Positions 5,669 through 7,706 of a stretch of DNA of 7,706 nt are shown one piece after another (the stretch's first letter is position 1; the number at the start of each line of letters is the position of its first letter). The DNA is from JAMCXS01 sp964459065 (GTDB lineage Bacteria > Acidobacteriota > Terriglobia > UBA7540): positions 1 to 7,706 of the forward strand of contig CAYWMN010000183.1 of NCBI GenBank assembly GCA_964459065.1, given 5' to 3'. A program made the position numbers and the translations under genes. Below the pieces are notes generated by a model. The model was not told the DNA's origin, did no database searches, and was given only the letters and a program-made list of their open reading frames with translations.

Positions 5669-6520
5669 TCAAAACCCTCCGGAAAAACTTATGGGAACAT
5701 GGATGGTAATGGCCTTCAGGTCTCCCATGACCAGAACCCCCTTGAGGATGGCAAGCGGTTTGATGAGTTCGTCCGATTTTTTCAGGGTCAGGCGCACCTG
5801 GCCGCGGCTCACGGCAACGCGCTGCCCAGCCGCATTCTTAATCTGCAAGGGCTCAAGCGGGAAAAACAGCGCGCGTTCCGAGGGCTCCGGCGTCTTGACC
5901 GTCAGGATGAAACTGTCCCCCGCCGAGCGAGCACTGGCGCTCCAGCCGCGAGGCATCGGGCGGGGCAACTGCCGCCGCGTTTGGGCGAAAAGCCCGCGCC
6001 AGCGGGGATCGAAGCGGGGCGGCCCGCTCTCAACCGGCAGCGCCAGATCAAGGCTCTTTTTTTCAGGAACGCAAATATTGCTGCACACCAGCCACTGGAG
6101 AGTGGCCCCAAGGGTTGCCGTCCGTCCCGTTGACGCAGCAACCGGCGGCGGCGTAATCCGAATCATCAGCAGAACGGCGTCTTCGTAGCCGTAATCAACC
6201 AGGGAGGGACTCCCCAGGCGGCGCGGCGCAGGCCACTGGACCGGTCCGGCGCGGAACCCCTGGGGCAAACTCCACCGGATGCTCGGCGGCTGGCCCGAAT
6301 CGCCGGGATTACGCCAATAGATGTGCCAGTGTTTTTCAAGCTGGAAGTGCAGGCCCACCCAGAAGGGGCGGCCCGGCTGGATCGAAGCCTGCTCAGAAAT
6401 CAGCGTGACTCTTGCGTGAGGCGCAGTCGGCGGGGCGGCCCAAACGACTCCACCCAGGAATAAAACGGAAAGCAACCCGGCCAGGCAGCCCTCAGTGAAG
6501 TGGAAGAAGCGGTCCCCCAT
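5669..6520 (-). CDS. Free-standing DsbD/ScsB N-terminal domain protein, periplasmic
   Basis: A 283-residue exported protein with a signal peptide (1-28, cleavage near VWAAP). It matches the N-terminal periplasmic domain of DsbD/ScsB-type disulfide reductases: HWHIYWRNPGDSGQPP (64-79), VQWPAPRR (94-101), GYEDAVLLMIRI (111-122) and the cysteine motif WLVCSNICVPEK (143-154), with C146 and C150. In DsbD this domain takes electrons from the membrane domain and passes them to periplasmic thiol proteins. Here the ORF stops after the C-terminal IgG-like part (ending ISFSGGF): the transmembrane domain and C-terminal thioredoxin domain of a complete DsbD are absent, and a separate redoxin follows 30 bases downstream. 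The reading frame is intact, so it looks like a stand-alone protein and not a truncation. The ATG is preceded by GGAGG (plus-strand 6526-6530) with 5-base spacing. Confidence 0.82.
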   Translation of the reverse strand: MGDRFFHFTEGCLAGLLSVLFLGGVVWAAPPTAPHARVTLISEQASIQPGRPFWVGLHFQLEKHWHIYWRNPGDSGQPPSIRWSLPQGFRAGPVQWPAPRRLGSPSLVDYGYEDAVLLMIRITPPPVAASTGRTATLGATLQWLVCSNICVPEKKSLDLALPVESGPPRFDPRWRGLFAQTRRQLPRPMPRGWSASARSAGDSFILTVKTPEPSERALFFPLEPLQIKNAAGQRVAVSRGQVRLTLKKSDELIKPLAILKGVLVMGDLKAITIHVPISFSGGF

Positions 6521-6577
6521 CGCGCCCTCCCTCGTTCCCGGCGCACGGCCCGCACGCTGCGCGCATCGGATGCTTCT

Positions 6578-6606
6578 ATTGCCTCACAGGAATGCTGGAA
6601 GGTCAA
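6578..6606 (-). promoter_or_regulatory. Probable promoter for the DsbD-like and redoxin genes
   Basis: On the minus strand, TTGACC (plus 6601-6606) is followed by a 17-base spacer and GGCAAT (plus 6578-6583). The three spacer bases next to the -10 are TGA, an extended -10 TGn. The -35 is strong and the -10 is poor, a combination that the TGn can compensate. An inverted repeat CTGGAAG (6595-6601) / CTTCCAG (6619-6625) overlaps the edge of the -35 and could be an operator or a chance hairpin. Transcription would begin about 50 bases before the DsbD-like ATG. I see no clear ECF-type GGAAC element here. Confidence 0.4.
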
Positions 6607-6641
6607 GGGCAGACGACGCTTCCAGAAAGCGAGGACTTGTC

Positions 6642-6657
6642 CGGGCCGGCCGGCCCG
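6642..6657 (-). terminator. 16-bp perfect palindrome after the Spy-like gene
   Basis: The 16-base sequence CGGGCCGGCCGGCCCG is its own reverse complement and lies 6 bases beyond the TAG stop of the Spy-like gene. As RNA it folds to a 6-bp all-GC stem with loop GGCC. No T run follows on the minus strand (it reads GACAAGTCC), so it could be a weak terminator, a transcript-end stabiliser or a protein-binding site. It divides the regulatory trio from the redox pair. Confidence 0.35.
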
Positions 6658-6663
6658 AACCAG

Positions 6664-7041
6664 CTACGGCCGCCGATGAGGGTGCTTCTTTCTCCACTCG
6701 TCCCAGCGCTTCACCATCTCATTGAACTTTTTCACTTGTTGCGGATTCAGGATGGCCCGGATGCGCATGCGGGCCTCTTCCCGCACAGCCTGGAACTGCG
6801 GCTCGACCTGCTTCTGGACTTCCCTCTCTTTTGACTGCGTTTCGCTGACAATCTCCTTGATCTGCGCCGTTTGAGAACTGGAAAGGTCCAGCTTCCGCTG
6901 GAGGTATTCGACAACATTGTGGTGGCCCGATTCCCGGCGCCATTGGCCCGTATACCACCCATAGCTATAGGCGCCAATCGCTCCGACAACGATCCCCACC
7001 AGGAAAATAACAACAAAGTAAATGTATGCCCGGCGGCTCAT
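6664..7041 (-). CDS. Membrane-anchored Spy/CpxP-like periplasmic protein
   Basis: A 125-residue protein. Residues about 6-28 form an N-terminal hydrophobic helix (YIYFVVIFLVGIVVGAIGAY) after MSRRA; no clear cleavage site follows, so it is probably an anchored type II protein. Residues 42-120 are predicted long charged helices with two LTxxQ-like motifs, LSSSQ (53-57) and LNPQQ (98-102), spaced as in the Spy/CpxP/periplasmic heavy-metal-sensor superfamily. In that family such proteins act as chaperones or as negative sensors of envelope-stress systems. The C-terminus is basic (RRKHPHRRP-like). Its ATG overlaps the TGA of the anti-sigma gene by two bases (ATGA), so the two are translationally coupled and it is likely part of the same sensing unit. 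Alternative: simply an uncharacterised coiled-coil membrane protein. Confidence 0.7.
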   Translation of the reverse strand: MSRRAYIYFVVIFLVGIVVGAIGAYSYGWYTGQWRRESGHHNVVEYLQRKLDLSSSQTAQIKEIVSETQSKEREVQKQVEPQFQAVREEARMRIRAILNPQQVKKFNEMVKRWDEWRKKHPHRRP

Positions 7042-7517
7042 TTAGACTGCCCCCCCACTTGCCCGCCGGTTCCGGCTGCGGCGTTTTCCGGCAAACTGGT
7101 GTCGGATACGCCAATAATCTGATCGGCCGACATGGTGGCAACCTCAGGTCCCGACAGAATGGATTGGGCAGCCTGGGGGCTTCGCAGCGGCCCCGAAGAA
7201 GGCAGCACCAGCCCCAGGATCAGCACGAGCGCGACAAACAGAGTGGCGTACACAACGCGGCGGCCCGCCTCGACAATCAGCGACTGCCCCCACGGTGAGA
7301 TATCCCGGACACTTCCCAGGCGGCGAACCAGCCTTTCAGCAAAGCCCACCGAAGCCTCCGGCGGTTCCTGCTTCCCAAGTTCCACAAACCCCGAGCGGAT
7401 CAGCCTCCACCGGCGGCGGTAATCCGCGCAGGCCGTACAAGCCGCCAGGTGAAGATCCATCCCCGCCGGTAGTTCCATTTCCTGTTCAATTCTCTTCCGG
7501 ACGACGTCGCAACGCAT
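7038..7517 (-). CDS. Zinc-finger anti-sigma factor, single-pass membrane protein
   Basis: A 159-residue protein with an N-terminal ZAS-type anti-sigma domain: C3, then H23, C27 and C30 in the HxxxCxxC motif HLAACTAC. This domain clamps an ECF sigma factor in the cytoplasm. Residues about 88-106 (VVYATLFVALVLILGLVLP) are a transmembrane helix, and residues 107-159 form a Gly/Ser/Ala/Pro-rich periplasmic tail where a signal could act. The start is placed at ATG 7517, 2 bases after the stop of the sigma gene, with AAGGA (plus-strand TCCTT, 7526-7530) at 8-base spacing. A longer frame from GTG 7538 would put that ribosome-binding site inside the coding region. The order sigma then anti-sigma is the normal one. 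Release of the sigma factor presumably follows zinc loss, thiol oxidation or proteolysis; the sequence does not say which. Confidence 0.87.
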   Translation of the reverse strand: MRCDVVRKRIEQEMELPAGMDLHLAACTACADYRRRWRLIRSGFVELGKQEPPEASVGFAERLVRRLGSVRDISPWGQSLIVEAGRRVVYATLFVALVLILGLVLPSSGPLRSPQAAQSILSGPEVATMSADQIIGVSDTSLPENAAAGTGGQVGGQSK

Positions 7518-7519
7518 TT

Positions 7520-7706
7520 TTACCGTCCTTCCTGCCACTTTTTCAGGTCCTTGACCATTCTTTTCCGGGCCCGATGCAACCGGACTTTCACGGTGCTTTC
7601 CTTGAGGCTCAGAATCTGCGAAATCTCTTCCACCGACTTTTCTTCAATTTCCTTCAACGTCAAGATAATGCGGTCCTCCGCCGGGGCGCGCTCGAGCAGC
7701 TTGGAA
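7520..7706 (-). CDS. ECF-type RNA polymerase sigma factor, C-terminal part (partial)
   Basis: The last 61 codons and TAA stop are present; the 5' part lies beyond the window. The translation starts SKLLERAPAEDRIILTLK and continues through EEKSVEEISQILSLKESTVKVRLHRARKRM, which is region 4.2: a helix-turn-helix that contacts the -35 element, with the typical S-EEIS-IL----TVK-RL-RAR pattern. The protein ends KKWQEGR. Region 2 is not visible, so the subgroup and its promoter specificity cannot be assigned. It is followed 2 bases later by its probable anti-sigma factor and likely heads the minus-strand operon. Confidence 0.92.
   Translation of the reverse strand, partial: SKLLERAPAEDRIILTLKEIEEKSVEEISQILSLKESTVKVRLHRARKRMVKDLKKWQEGR

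Noticed and set aside
7518..7538. GTG start for the anti-sigma factor at 7538
   Set aside because: The ribosome-binding site lies between this GTG and ATG 7517, and the zinc-binding domain conservation begins with the MRC of the shorter form.

Overview
The window is a G+C-rich bacterial segment with short intergenic gaps. It fits a Gram-negative organism of the Acidobacteriota type. That assignment is inference: it rests on a tol-pal remnant followed by a CpoB-like protein, a small outer-membrane barrel ending in an aromatic residue, and a free-standing DsbD N-terminal domain next to a one-cysteine redoxin. There is no rRNA or other phylogenetic marker here, and I see no tRNA, rRNA, CRISPR array, insertion sequence or phage gene.

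Left part, plus strand (1-2670). The first 30 bases look like the last codons of pal (NRR motif near the C-terminus), followed by a perfect 10-bp hairpin. Next come a pair of offset sigma-70-like promoters and cpoB (TTG start, coiled coil plus TPR domain), then ssb (OB fold and acidic DDDIPF tail). A 347-base gap with no convincing large gene follows. It can fold into a row of GC-rich stems with a competing alternative stem, and it ends in a 9-codon ORF with a very strong Shine-Dalgarno sequence. It leads into a 188-residue outer-membrane beta-barrel protein closed by a hairpin terminator.

Middle (2704-4980). A full-length MaeB-type malic enzyme (malic domain, NAD(P)-binding domain, phosphotransacetylase-like domain) makes pyruvate from malate. 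It meets the next gene tail to tail with only 34 bases between them.

Right part, minus strand (5015-7706). Read in the direction of transcription this is one stress-type cluster: an ECF sigma factor (C-terminal part only, cut by the window edge), a zinc-finger anti-sigma factor with one membrane helix, and a small membrane-anchored Spy/CpxP-like protein. The first two are separated by 2 bases and the next two overlap by 3 bases. After a 16-bp perfect palindrome and a probable promoter come a secreted DsbD N-terminal-domain protein and a secreted redoxin. The simplest reading is an envelope sensor-regulator trio placed upstream of periplasmic thiol-redox effectors. The most noteworthy points are the missing membrane electron conduit, the redoxin without CxxC, the structured leader ahead of the barrel protein, and the acidic residue in the malic enzyme's cofactor loop.
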